Shown: in pieces, positions 46,594 through 55,797 of the stretch
How the letters are laid out: each line of letters opens with the position of its first letter
Numbering within the stretch: position 1 is the first letter of the stretch
Source: Rhodobiaceae bacterium
GTDB taxonomy: Bacteria > Pseudomonadota > Alphaproteobacteria > Rhizobiales > Tepidamorphaceae
NCBI GenBank assembly: GCA_020637985.1
Contig: JACKJK010000003.1
Coordinates: 372,001-436,000 of the forward strand
DNA length: 64,000 bases
Reading direction: 5' to 3'
Made by a program: the position numbers and the translations under genes
Notes under the pieces: model-generated
What the model was told of the DNA's origin: nothing
The model's database searches: none
The model's input: the letters and a program-made list of their open reading frames with translations, nothing else

Positions 46594-48690
46594 ATGAGCG
46601 TACCGAACATCGAACACGATCGTGTCGCCTCGCTGGGGCAGGGCGGCGAGCCGGTGTCGCCCGCCACCACGGTCGCCGTTCTGGATATCGGCAGTCTCTT
46701 CTCGGCAGTGTGGCGGCGCAGGCGCTCGGTCATCGCGACCGCGCTGGCGATGGCACTTCTCGCCGCGCTGGTCGCGCTCGCCATCCCCCCCCAGTACAAG
46801 GCCACTGCCAAGTTGCTGGTCGATCCAGCCGGCCTCAACGTCCTGCGCGACGATGTTACCCGCGGCCCCGGAAACGCCGATGCAGCGCTTGCCGAGGCAG
46901 AAAGCCAGATCGGGGTGCTGCGTTCCAGCGACATCATGCTTGAGGTCATCGGCCGCACGGGCCTTGAGGACGACCCCGAGTTCGGCATGCCTGAACCCGG
47001 TATCGTGTCAGGCCTGCTGGGTATGCTTGGCGTGGGGCAGGAGGTGGGTAACCGGCAGTTGCTGGCGCTGCGCCGTCTGGGCGAGGCTGTAGACATCGGC
47101 CGCCAGGACATGGCCTACGTCATCGAGATCTCGGTCTGGACGAAGGACGCGCAGAAATCGGCGCGCATCGCCAATGCCTTCGCCGAAATCTACCTCGAGA
47201 AGAACAGGGCGGCGCGCACCGAGTTCGTCCGCCGCTCCTCGCAAGCCCTTGCCGCGCGCCTTGAAGACCTGCGCTCGAAGGTCGCCGAAAGTTCCGAGCG
47301 CGTCGAGCGCTATCGCAGCGAACACGGCATCGTAGATGCCGGCGGCCTGCTGGTCGTCGACCAGCAGTTGCAGGAAGCGACCAACGAATTGTCGCGCGTG
47401 CGTGCAACCGTTGCCGACCTCGATACCCGGTACCAGCAGATCCTCGACATGCGCCAGCGCGCCATCTCGCCGGAGAACCTGTCGGAAGCGTTGCTGTCGG
47501 CGACGATTGCCGACCTTCGGTCGATGTTGGCGGTGGCTCTCGCCCAGGTTTCCACGCTCGAGACGACCCTTGGTCCCAGCCATCCGGAACTGCTGGCGGC
47601 ACGGTCCAATGTCATCCTCGTGGAAAACCAGATCCGTGCCGAACTCGACCGCATCGTCGAGGCAACCCGCGTCGAGCGCGACCGTGCCCGCGCCCGTCAG
47701 GACACGCTCGAAGCGCGCGTCGACGCCCTGAAGGGCGATGTGCTGGGCACCAACAGCGCCATGCTGGGCCTGCGCGAACTTGTGCGCCAGGCGGACTCCG
47801 ACCGCAGCATCTACGAGGCGTTCCTCAAGCGCTCCGGCGAATTGAGCGAACAGCAGAGCGTCGACACCACCAACGCCCGCCTGATCAGCCAGGCGACGCC
47901 GCCGCTGAAGAAGGCGTGGCCGCCGCGCACCATCATCGTGCTCGCAGCCGGCATCCTCGGGCTCGCCATCGGCGTGGGACAGGCGCTGCTGCGCGAGCAG
48001 CTCGATCCACGCGTCCAGTCGGCCCACCAGGTCTGGCAGGAAACCGGTGTTCCCGTGGTGGCTGAAATTCCGCGTGCGGTCCTCAACGGCGATGCCGATT
48101 TGCGCGGCGGGCGCGGTTACAGCCAGATGGACGCGTTCTACAACCGCATGGCCGGCGCGCCGGGGGATGCGGCGCGCTGGGTGCTGTTTGCCTGCCCGGA
48201 CGACGACAGGTTGAGCGCGCTCGCGTCGCTGTCGCTTGCGCGCAGTGCCGTGGAGGGCGGCGACCGCGTTCTGCTCGTCGACGCCGATACCCGCAATGGC
48301 GGGCTTTCGCGGCTTTTCGGCAAGCAGGATAGGCCGGGCCTGCGTGAACTCGTCTACGGCGGCGACAACATCTCGACGGTGCATTCGGTGTCCGACGACA
48401 ACCAGCTCCTGCTTGTCCCCACTGGCCGACAGGTTTCCGCAATCGCCGAGGCGGCGCGCCCCTGGCCGCTGCGCAAGGCCCTGTCGCAGAGGAACCAGCC
48501 GGTCGACATGATCGTGCTCAGCGCCGGCGAGCTGTGGTCATCTCGCCTGCATCGCAGCGTCGCCAACGCTGCCGATGCGGCGATCGTCGTGGCGGTCGCG
48601 CAAGAAACCCACATGAAGCCGCTCACACAGGCGCTTGAATCGCTGATCGCGTCGGGTGCCCGCGTCGGTGGCGTGTTGCTGGTGGTTTGA
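46594..48690 (+). CDS. Wzz/BY-kinase-like chain-length protein with degenerate ATPase domain
   Basis: The 698-residue protein has the layout of Wzc/ExoP: a cytoplasmic start, a first transmembrane helix (about 46-64), a Wzz domain, a long coiled coil (about 215-410), a second transmembrane helix (about 447-467) and a C-terminal P-loop-like domain. In active kinases the Walker A is GxGKST; here the stretch is ACPDDDRLSALASL with no Gly-Lys. Walker A' VLLVDADTRN is kept, but Walker B reads VDMIVLSAGE with no Asp after the hydrophobic strand. There is no C-terminal Tyr cluster. It is probably a chain-length regulator without kinase activity. It follows the heparinase-like gene by 3 bases. Confidence 0.88.
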   Translation: MSVPNIEHDRVASLGQGGEPVSPATTVAVLDIGSLFSAVWRRRRSVIATALAMALLAALVALAIPPQYKATAKLLVDPAGLNVLRDDVTRGPGNADAALAEAESQIGVLRSSDIMLEVIGRTGLEDDPEFGMPEPGIVSGLLGMLGVGQEVGNRQLLALRRLGEAVDIGRQDMAYVIEISVWTKDAQKSARIANAFAEIYLEKNRAARTEFVRRSSQALAARLEDLRSKVAESSERVERYRSEHGIVDAGGLLVVDQQLQEATNELSRVRATVADLDTRYQQILDMRQRAISPENLSEALLSATIADLRSMLAVALAQVSTLETTLGPSHPELLAARSNVILVENQIRAELDRIVEATRVERDRARARQDTLEARVDALKGDVLGTNSAMLGLRELVRQADSDRSIYEAFLKRSGELSEQQSVDTTNARLISQATPPLKKAWPPRTIIVLAAGILGLAIGVGQALLREQLDPRVQSAHQVWQETGVPVVAEIPRAVLNGDADLRGGRGYSQMDAFYNRMAGAPGDAARWVLFACPDDDRLSALASLSLARSAVEGGDRVLLVDADTRNGGLSRLFGKQDRPGLRELVYGGDNISTVHSVSDDNQLLLVPTGRQVSAIAEAARPWPLRKALSQRNQPVDMIVLSAGELWSSRLHRSVANAADAAIVVAVAQETHMKPLTQALESLIASGARVGGVLLVV

Positions 48691-48912
48691 AGCGCCGGCC
48701 CGCCCGGGGCGGCACCCGGAGCAGGCATGACGATCGCTGCCGGGCAAAGGTGTGAACCACCGGTTCAAGCCGAATATCGGACTATGGAACCTTCAATGGG
48801 CAGATTGCGGTGAGGTCACCGCATTCTGACGGCGTGCGGTGCGAAAGCTCGTCCTGGTCAACACCCGCCCTCCGCTTGTCTCGCCCGACAAATGCTTCCG
48901 TGGCCCTGATCC

Positions 48913-50319
48913 TCAATAAGCGTTGCGGCCGCCGAGCATGGTGACCAGCGTCAGCGCCAGGATCTTCAGGTCGAAGCGGAACGACCAGTTGTCGAGGTAA
49001 TAGAGGTCGCAGGCGACGCGCCTTGCCATCTTGTCGTCCGTGTCGGTCTCGCCGCGCAATCCGTTGACCTGCGCCCAGCCGGTGATGCCCGGCTTGACGT
49101 TGTGGCGGCGCGCATACCTTGCCACCCGCTGCTCGTAGTACCGGTTGTGGGCGACTGCGTGCGGGCGCGGGCCCACGAGCGACATGTCGCCGGCGAGCAC
49201 GTTGACCAGTTGCGGCAGCTCGTCGAGACTGCTGCGGCGCAGGAAGCGGCCAAGCCGGGTGATCCGTTTGTCGCCCAGGGTCGCCTGGCGCACCACCGCA
49301 CCATCGTCGCGCACCGTCATGGTGCGGAACTTGAGGATGCGGAACGGCTCCTCGTTGAAGCCATAGCGCGTCTGGCTGAACAGCACCGGGCTGCCGCTTT
49401 CCAGCCGGATCGCAAGGGTGATCACCAGCAGCAGCGGCGATAGCAGCACCAGTGCGACGAGCGACACCACGATGTCGAACAGCCGCTTCGCGGCCTGGTC
49501 GAACGCGGTCAGGCGCTGGCGGCTGAGGACAAGCCCGGCAACCTCGCCGATACGGCCGCTCTCGATGTCGCGGAAGCGCTCGAACACGCCGTCCTGCATC
49601 ACGTGCAGGCTGGCCGGGACATTGGCCATGGCGTCGACGGCGGCTTCCAGCGCTTCGGCGTCCTTCAGACCGATCGCCAGAACGATGTCGTCGGGCTCGA
49701 GTTCGCGTGCCCGCTCCACCGCAACACGCAATGCCGCATCGACGTCCGCCGCGCTGGCGGCGGTCGGCAATACCACCGCGTCGATGACGCTGATGCCGGA
49801 TTGTTGCAGCGTCTGGGCCGCCACGAAGGCCTCGATCCGCGTATCGTGGCCGACCAGCAGCACGCTGCGCGCCCGCACCATGCCCCGCTGCACCGCCTTG
49901 CGGGCGAGCGCGCCGATCGCTATCCGCGCGCCATAGGCCGCGGCCAGGCCGACCGCGTAGCTGAGCAGGATGCCGCCGCGCGACTGTTCCTCGACGGTCT
50001 TGGAGATGAAGAGCACGAACAGGGAGATCACGAAGGCCGTGTTCCAGATCAGGAACACCTGTGCATCGCCACCACGCCCCGATCCGGTCAGTTGCGTGTC
50101 GTAGCCGCCGCGCAGCAGGTTGACGCCGATGTAGCCGAACGCGGTGAGAAACGCATAGGCAAGGATCCGCGTCAGTGAGCCGCCAGATCCGTAGGCAATC
50201 TCGTGATAGGCGAAATGCGCGCCCATGATGCCGCCGGCAACGCATACGAACTCCGCGATGAGCGCCAGAACGGCGGCCAGTCCGGTGCCGAATGTCCAGC
50301 GGCGCGACACATTAATCAT
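48913..50319 (-). CDS. Undecaprenyl-phosphate sugar-1-phosphate transferase (WbaP/ExoY-like)
   Basis: The 468-residue protein starts repeat-unit synthesis by moving a sugar phosphate to undecaprenyl phosphate. Four N-terminal membrane helices (about residues 10-140) and a CoA-binding-like Rossmann region (about 150-260) precede the Bac_transf domain: KRLFDIVVSLVALVLLSP, FRILKFRTM, SSLDELPQLVNVLAGDMSLVGPRP and KPGITGWAQVNGLRGETDT. The overall form is that of the undecaprenyl-phosphate glucose phosphotransferase group, but the sugar cannot be fixed. The start at 50319 is preferred to the frame extension at 50394. It is divergent from the kinase-like gene. Confidence 0.9.
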   Translation of the reverse strand: MINVSRRWTFGTGLAAVLALIAEFVCVAGGIMGAHFAYHEIAYGSGGSLTRILAYAFLTAFGYIGVNLLRGGYDTQLTGSGRGGDAQVFLIWNTAFVISLFVLFISKTVEEQSRGGILLSYAVGLAAAYGARIAIGALARKAVQRGMVRARSVLLVGHDTRIEAFVAAQTLQQSGISVIDAVVLPTAASAADVDAALRVAVERARELEPDDIVLAIGLKDAEALEAAVDAMANVPASLHVMQDGVFERFRDIESGRIGEVAGLVLSRQRLTAFDQAAKRLFDIVVSLVALVLLSPLLLVITLAIRLESGSPVLFSQTRYGFNEEPFRILKFRTMTVRDDGAVVRQATLGDKRITRLGRFLRRSSLDELPQLVNVLAGDMSLVGPRPHAVAHNRYYEQRVARYARRHNVKPGITGWAQVNGLRGETDTDDKMARRVACDLYYLDNWSFRFDLKILALTLVTMLGGRNAY

Positions 50320-50565
50320 CGGGTTGTCCCGCAATGAACCAGGCTGTCCCGCTTGGACTGCCCGTTGCCCTGTCCGTAACAAGGCGTATGCCAACTTTCA
50401 CGCACCGCGGGGTCGAGCCGGAATAACCATTCGTTTAGGGCGCCTATCCACGAAGGTTTAAGCCGTTTCATGTAGCCTTGATGACAACGCTCCCCTGATT
50501 CCCGGAGGGAGCGAGACAACGAAAATGCGGACGCGGACGCGTCCGGTGAAACAGGCGAGGGCGGC
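50320..50565. other. Divergent region with inverted and direct repeats
   Basis: This 246-base gap holds TGTCCCGC twice, 20 bases apart (50325-50332 and 50345-50352). It also contains a 7-bp stem CGCTCCC/GGGAGCG (about 50488-50513) and a perfect 12-base palindrome CGGACGCGTCCG (50534-50545), which lies just before the kinase-like gene and could affect its translation. No gene is seen. The promoters of both flanking genes should be here. Confidence 0.4.
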
Positions 50566-51480
50566 ATGAACCGCTGTTTTTTCGTGATTTCGAACGCCAA
50601 GGCCGGGCGTTCACGCGCCGGCGCGCCGGCGCGGTTGCATGATTATTTCGAAGCGCGCGGGCTTCCCGCGTCCTTCAGCACGGTCGACGGATGCGACTGG
50701 AACGCGGTGGTCGACGCCGTCGCCCGGTATGACGATGTGCGTTTCGTCGTCGCCGCCGGCGACGGCACCCTGCGTCTCGTGCTGGAGTCGCTGTGGACCC
50801 GCAACCTGCTTGAGAAATGCACGGTCGCCTTCGTGCCGCTCGGCAGCGCCAATGTCGCGGCCCTGTCGCTCGGACTGCCGCGCAGCTTTGAAAGCGCGCT
50901 CGAACTTGCAGTGTCCGGAACGGCGCGCCGCGTCGATCTCGGGCTACTCAACAACCGCCACGTCTTTTTCATCGCCGCGATCTTCGGCGCCATTTCCAGT
51001 GTCACGGTCGGCGCCCGGAGGGAGTGGAAGGAACGCTTCGGCGCGCTCGCCTATCTCCTCAGTGCCGACCGTCTGCTCAAGCACAACTACCGCGACGACG
51101 GATTCACCTTTTCGGTCGAGGAGGGCGGCAGGTCGCGACGCATCCATAGCCACAGCATGGTGGTGTGCAACCATCTCAACATCGGCGGCTTGAGGCCGCT
51201 GCGCCGCATCCTGTTCGACGACAAGCGCCTCGACATGATCACGCTTCACAATACGCGCGCCTGGGGTCTTGCGCGGGCGGCCTACGACTTCTTCCGCGGC
51301 CGCCGCGACAGCCGGGTCCTGCGCCATCGCCGCATCACCAACGCGGTGTGCCGGCTCGACGGCTTCAAGGGCCATGTCCATCTCGACGGCGATGAAATGC
51401 AATTGGGCAGCGGCCCCCTCGACCTGCGCGTCATCCCCCATGCGGCGCGCTTCGTGACCTGGACCTCGCCGGCGCACTGA
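50566..51480 (+). CDS. Diacylglycerol/sphingosine kinase-family lipid kinase
   Basis: The 304-residue protein matches the DAGK catalytic family: ISNAKAGRSRAG at the N-terminus, the ATP-binding AAGDGTLR with GDGT at residues 65-68, VPLGSANVAALSLGLP near 90 and a C-terminal HVHLDGDEMQLG. These kinases phosphorylate diacylglycerol or other lipids at the membrane. The position beside a polysaccharide initiation enzyme is suggestive, since some homologues supply lipid acceptors, but the substrate is unknown. It is convergent with the cyclase gene, with only 10 bases between stops. Confidence 0.87.
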   Translation: MNRCFFVISNAKAGRSRAGAPARLHDYFEARGLPASFSTVDGCDWNAVVDAVARYDDVRFVVAAGDGTLRLVLESLWTRNLLEKCTVAFVPLGSANVAALSLGLPRSFESALELAVSGTARRVDLGLLNNRHVFFIAAIFGAISSVTVGARREWKERFGALAYLLSADRLLKHNYRDDGFTFSVEEGGRSRRIHSHSMVVCNHLNIGGLRPLRRILFDDKRLDMITLHNTRAWGLARAAYDFFRGRRDSRVLRHRRITNAVCRLDGFKGHVHLDGDEMQLGSGPLDLRVIPHAARFVTWTSPAH

Positions 51481-51490
51481 CCGTCGCGGC

Positions 51491-53446
51491 TCAGCCCTTC
51501 GGTCCTTTCCGCGCCTGTGCGTCTGCATTGGCGGAGCGCGAATAGTCGCTCGTCGTATAGACGGGCGTCTCGCCCTCGATGCCCTGGAGCTCGAAGGCAC
51601 CTGCCTTGAAGAGTTCCACGGGTGGATCCTTTGCGAATTCCGGCCCGAGCACCAGCGGAATGCCCAGTTTCTTGGTGACGGATTCAAGCCGCGCCGCGCG
51701 GTTCACCGGCGAGCCGACGGCGGTATAGTCGAAGCGCCGGCTCGACCCGAAGTTGCCCACCGAGCAGACCCCGCTCTCGACGGCAACACCGATGCGGATC
51801 GCTTCGAGCCCCTGCGCGACAAGCCGGTCGTTCTCCCAGGCAACCCGCGCGATCAGCGCCTGCGCTGCGGAGAGCGCCCGCGCCCGGTGGTCCGGCTGGT
51901 CCAGCGGAGCGTTCCAGAAGGCGAGCACCGCGTCGCCCATGAACTTGTCGATGGTTCCGTCGCGCACCAGGATCTCCTCGGTCGCGATGCCGAGGAAATG
52001 GTTCACGATGGCGATCAGCTTGTCGGCTTCGAGCTTCTCGGAAAGATTGGTGAAGCCGCGGATATCCGTCATCAGGATGGAAATCTCGCGCTTCTCGCCG
52101 CCCAGCAGGGCGTCGGTGTTCGATTGCATCAGCCTTGCCACGACGGCGGGCGACAGGAACTGGCCGAACTGGCGCGCCAGCGTGTCGCGCCGTGTCTCGC
52201 TGCGCCGATACTGCGAATAACCCTCGAAAGCGGCAACGAGAAAGATGCCGGCGGCCGGCAGGACCGGGTCGTAGAGTTCACTGCGCATGGCATAGGCGAG
52301 GAATCCGCCGGCAAGGGGAACCGCCAGCAGGGTTGCGATGAAAATCAGGCCAATCCACAGCCTGCGTGCCAGGAAGCCGGAGGCGACGGTGATGCCAATG
52401 GTTGCAAGAATAAACCACGCGCGTTCTGCCAGCCGCGCGTCTGGCGGTTCGCTGAGATAAGCGCCCGCCAGCATCTGGTCGATCAGTTCGGCGTGAATTT
52501 CACTGCCTGCGCGCGCTGGCCGCGTCGGCGTGACCCGGTAGTCCGCAAGCCCGACCGCATCGAGCGTCACGATGGCAATCGTACCGGCCAGTTCGGGATG
52601 CGCGTCGCCCGCAAGAAGAGATGCGGCGGAAACCGTAACCGGAGCCGCAGTGCTCTCCCACAGCCGCACGCTGCCGTCCGGCGCAAGGCCTATCGTCGTA
52701 CCGGCAATGCGCAGTGCATCGAAGCCGTAGGGGCCCATGCGAACGGCGAAATCGTCGACGCCTGCGTAAAGCCGCACGAGTTCCAGCGCGAACGAGGGCC
52801 AGACCTGCACGCCACGGGTTGTCGGGCTTTGCTCGACGGCTTCCAGTGCGCGCAGCCAGACGACGGGCAGGTGGCGCAGGACACCGTCCTCGTCGGGAAT
52901 AGCACGGATCACGCCAAGGCCCGATGCTGCTGCATTCAGGCCCGGCAGCGATGCGACGAGGCCGGGGAAGCCGGGAAAGCGTTCCGGCACGTCGCCGACG
53001 ACCGACCAGCCTGCCTTCGGCTCGGCCTCGTGCGGCGTGGCCCCTTCGCCAAGACTGACCGCGAGGACGCTGTGCGTGTCCTCCAGCGCGGCTTGCAGGG
53101 CGGCGTCCCCGGAGGCGCCGGTTTCGGAGGTGTCGGCTTCGGGAAACAGCAGGTCGAGCCCCACGACGGCCGCACCCTGGCTGGCAGTGCGGCGAACGAG
53201 CTCGCCGACCTTGGTACGGTTCCACGGCCAGCGGCCGTGCGAGGCGAGGCTTTCGTCGTCGATGCGCACGATGACGACCGGGGAGGGTTCGCCATGGCGC
53301 GGCAACATTTGCTGGTAGAGGTCGTAGATGCGCGCCCGCACAAGATCCAGCTGGCGGTCAAGGGCGACATGCGCGGCCAGGGCGGCGGCAATGAAGAGGC
53401 CGGCGATCAGCCATTCCCGCCAGCGCTGGCGAATGAAGCCAGGCAC
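51491..53446 (-). CDS. CHASE2-domain adenylate cyclase
   Basis: The 651-residue protein has an N-terminal membrane helix (about 12-30), a periplasmic CHASE2 sensor domain (about 35-335, including GLDLLFPEADTS and LPVVWLRAL), three membrane helices (about 340-410) and a class III cyclase domain (about 445-620). Metal-binding Asp residues are in MTDIRGFTN and MGDAVLAF. The residues that choose ATP over GTP look like those of adenylate cyclases: Lys in TIDKFMGD and Asp in FDYTAVGSPVNRAARLE. It would make cAMP in response to a periplasmic signal. It begins 13 bases after the FecR-domain gene, so they are co-transcribed. Confidence 0.92.
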   Translation of the reverse strand: MPGFIRQRWREWLIAGLFIAAALAAHVALDRQLDLVRARIYDLYQQMLPRHGEPSPVVIVRIDDESLASHGRWPWNRTKVGELVRRTASQGAAVVGLDLLFPEADTSETGASGDAALQAALEDTHSVLAVSLGEGATPHEAEPKAGWSVVGDVPERFPGFPGLVASLPGLNAAASGLGVIRAIPDEDGVLRHLPVVWLRALEAVEQSPTTRGVQVWPSFALELVRLYAGVDDFAVRMGPYGFDALRIAGTTIGLAPDGSVRLWESTAAPVTVSAASLLAGDAHPELAGTIAIVTLDAVGLADYRVTPTRPARAGSEIHAELIDQMLAGAYLSEPPDARLAERAWFILATIGITVASGFLARRLWIGLIFIATLLAVPLAGGFLAYAMRSELYDPVLPAAGIFLVAAFEGYSQYRRSETRRDTLARQFGQFLSPAVVARLMQSNTDALLGGEKREISILMTDIRGFTNLSEKLEADKLIAIVNHFLGIATEEILVRDGTIDKFMGDAVLAFWNAPLDQPDHRARALSAAQALIARVAWENDRLVAQGLEAIRIGVAVESGVCSVGNFGSSRRFDYTAVGSPVNRAARLESVTKKLGIPLVLGPEFAKDPPVELFKAGAFELQGIEGETPVYTTSDYSRSANADAQARKGPKG

Positions 53447-53459
53447 CGCAGCCAGAACC

Positions 53460-54296
53460 CTAGCAATAGTTGGAAATCGAATAGGATTCCTGGTTCAGCG
53501 ACTTGTAGCCGCAATTGTAGCTGCCGCTGCCGACAGGCGGATTGCTTGACCCGCCATCGGGGAACTGGATCACGAAGCCTGGCAGCGAGCCGTCGTTCGA
53601 CTGGCACGCGGACAACGCCGAACCGATTGCCGAGGCGCAGAAAGCCGTCACGTCGATGCCGCCGCCCGGTGTTCCCGGAACGCCCGTGCCGGCGACCCGG
53701 TCGGGGCTGTCGAGGATCGGAAACGGATCGATGCCGCCGTAGCCGACCTTCAACTCGCCGTCTTCGGACGTGCAGGCGAAGCCGGGATTGGTGACCACCC
53801 GGCGCACGCCGTTGACCTCGCAGGTCATCTGCCCGGCACGCAGGATCGCGATGGTCAGCCCGCCGATGACGATGACCTCGATGATGCCGCCGCGCGCGCC
53901 CAGCACCATGTGCGGCGTCGTCACGTGCATGTTGCCGGCCTTGGACAGCTTGCCGCCATAGAAGCGGGCGAGTCCGCTGTTCACGGAGATGCCCATCGTG
54001 CCGTTGCGCGATCCCGGCGAATAGACGAATTCGTCGATGGTCAGGCTCGAATTCGGGCCGATCTTGGCGCTCGATTCATCGTCGAAGACGATCATCCCGA
54101 GTCCGGTCTCGTTGCTCCGCAACCGGTCGCCGAGGAAAATGCCCGCGCCGACGCTGAGGTTGGCCCCTCCGTTGCGCACGATGTTTGTCTGGTAGGCGGT
54201 CGTAGTTCCGATCGCAGCGGCAAACGCGCCGGACGCAGCCAATGCCACCGACAGTACACCTGAGACAACTCCCGCGGTCCAACGCCGAATGCCCAT
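53460..54296 (-). CDS. Secreted FecR-domain protein
   Basis: The 278-residue protein has a signal peptide (cleavage near residue 25-28) and a FecR-type domain (about 35-160) with AGIFLGDRLRSNETG and TTPHMVLGARGGIIEV. It has no N-terminal transmembrane helix of the FecI/FecR anti-sigma type, so it is probably a free periplasmic protein. The remaining part is Gly/Pro/Ser-rich with six cysteines in all, ending NYC, that could form disulfides. AGGAG lies 8 bases ahead of ATG 54296. No sigma-factor gene is nearby. Its partners are likely the cyclase downstream and the outer-membrane protein upstream. Confidence 0.85.
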   Translation of the reverse strand: MGIRRWTAGVVSGVLSVALAASGAFAAAIGTTTAYQTNIVRNGGANLSVGAGIFLGDRLRSNETGLGMIVFDDESSAKIGPNSSLTIDEFVYSPGSRNGTMGISVNSGLARFYGGKLSKAGNMHVTTPHMVLGARGGIIEVIVIGGLTIAILRAGQMTCEVNGVRRVVTNPGFACTSEDGELKVGYGGIDPFPILDSPDRVAGTGVPGTPGGGIDVTAFCASAIGSALSACQSNDGSLPGFVIQFPDGGSSNPPVGSGSYNCGYKSLNQESYSISNYC

Positions 54297-54353
54297 GTTG
54301 CGCTCCTGCCCGTGCCTGCGTCGCATGCCGGAGAACCATCCCCGGAAAGAGAC

Positions 54354-55643
54354 CTAGTTGAAGATGTGCGTGTAGCTGACCATCGTTTCGAGCGACGTGC
54401 GGTCAACCGCCGAGGAGAGCGCCGAGCTGTAGTCGACATCCGTCCACGTCGTCTCGAGGCTGATGTACTGCTTTTCACCGATCTGGAAGCGATGCCGGGA
54501 ACTGACCCGCCAGTAGTCGCTGTCGACCATGAACGGCAGACCGAACGAGAGGTCCGGAGACTCGCGCTCGCCAAGCGCCACCCCAAGCTGGTAGGTCCAC
54601 ACCAGCCGGTCGGGGATCGTGTAGACGACGCCGCCGACGCTGGCCTCGACCTCATGCATCTCGCCGACCTTGTTGCCGTTGGCGAAGTCCTGGCTGCCCT
54701 GGACGCCGATGCCAAGCGACCACGATCCGCTGATACGGTGGCTGAACCCGGCTTCCCAGCGGAAACGCTCGTCGGCGATGATGTTCGTCGATTCAGATAT
54801 CCAACCGTATCCGACGCCGGCAAAGGCGAAGGAGTCCACCGTCGGGCGCACCGTGAAGCGCACCGAGGTGCCGTATTCGACCTCGTCGGTATTCGTGTCG
54901 AAGGTTTCTCCGCGCACGTAGCCGGTCAGCAGCATGCGCAGCGAATCGATACCGAAGTCGGGCAGCCCCTTGTCCCACGTAATCGCGCCGCGACCGGCGA
55001 TGTGGTCGTGGCGTCCGGCATTCGCGGCCAGGTCGACATCGTAGAAGCGCCGCGTGGCGGCAATCGACGCCGAATAGATGATCGCGTCGCGCGTCGCGGT
55101 CTTCAGGTCCTGCCGCACGGTCGCCGAAAGCTCGCCGAACGGGTCGAGGTCGTCGCGGTCGTTGCCCGTTTTCAGGTCGATCCATTCCGCGCGCACGCCA
55201 GCCGTCGCCTCGACAGAGTAGCTCCAGCCCTCGATGGCGCGCTCGACACGCCCCAGCAGATCCTGCGCCTCGGCTGTTTCTTCCGGAGAAAGCGTCCCGA
55301 TTTCAAGGGCATGGTTCAATTGCCGCCGCGCCAGCTCATACGAACCCAGGTGGTTGTAGAGCCGGCCCGCGATCAGTCGCGCCTTGGCATCGCGGGGATG
55401 GTCGATGAGGTGCTGTTCTGTGGTGGAGAGGGCCTGGTCGTATTGCCCCTCGCGCACGGCGATGTCGATGAATGCGCCCAGTGTCGCGGTGTCGCCCGGG
55501 TTCGCGATGCGTGCGGCGAACGCCGCGGCATAGGCCGAATCGAGCCCCTGCGCATGTGCCTGTCCGCCCGGCAACAACGCCGCAAGGCACATCATCGCGC
55601 CAACCAGCGCGGTTCTTGAAGCTTGCATGCCGGAAATCCGCAT
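54354..55643 (-). CDS. Outer-membrane beta-barrel protein with N-terminal TPR-like repeats
   Basis: The protein (429 residues from 55643, 424 from 55628) has a signal peptide ending near AHA-QG. A helical TPR-like region follows (about 30-125: AAFAARIANPGDTATLGAFI and a second unit DAKARLIAGRLYNHLGSYELA, shown in part). Beyond residue 130 alternating aromatic strands such as FSHRISGSWSLGIGVQG and RVSSRHRFQIGEKQYI suggest a beta-barrel, ending TMVSYTHIFN. The family is unknown to me by name; distant likeness to PgaA-type export pores or PEP-CTERM-linked outer-membrane proteins is possible. It is the first gene of the operon with the FecR protein and the cyclase. Confidence 0.75.
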   Translation of the reverse strand: MRISGMQASRTALVGAMMCLAALLPGGQAHAQGLDSAYAAAFAARIANPGDTATLGAFIDIAVREGQYDQALSTTEQHLIDHPRDAKARLIAGRLYNHLGSYELARRQLNHALEIGTLSPEETAEAQDLLGRVERAIEGWSYSVEATAGVRAEWIDLKTGNDRDDLDPFGELSATVRQDLKTATRDAIIYSASIAATRRFYDVDLAANAGRHDHIAGRGAITWDKGLPDFGIDSLRMLLTGYVRGETFDTNTDEVEYGTSVRFTVRPTVDSFAFAGVGYGWISESTNIIADERFRWEAGFSHRISGSWSLGIGVQGSQDFANGNKVGEMHEVEASVGGVVYTIPDRLVWTYQLGVALGERESPDLSFGLPFMVDSDYWRVSSRHRFQIGEKQYISLETTWTDVDYSSALSSAVDRTSLETMVSYTHIFN

Positions 55644-55797
55644 CCCGTTATCGATCCCGATCTGTGGAGTCGGAATTTGCGCGTGAAGGATGCCCACAAC
55701 CTGCCGCTCGGGCAAGCAGTACTGCCCCGAGATCCACGATTGCCGAAGACTGTCGCCCGGCTGCATCACTTCCCCCTGGCTGGCCGGTGCGTGACGT

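Noticed and set aside
48782..50245. Minus-strand frame of 487 codons overlapping the sugar transferase
   Set aside because: It is the neighbouring frame of the clear Bac_transf gene and is Arg-rich without family features.
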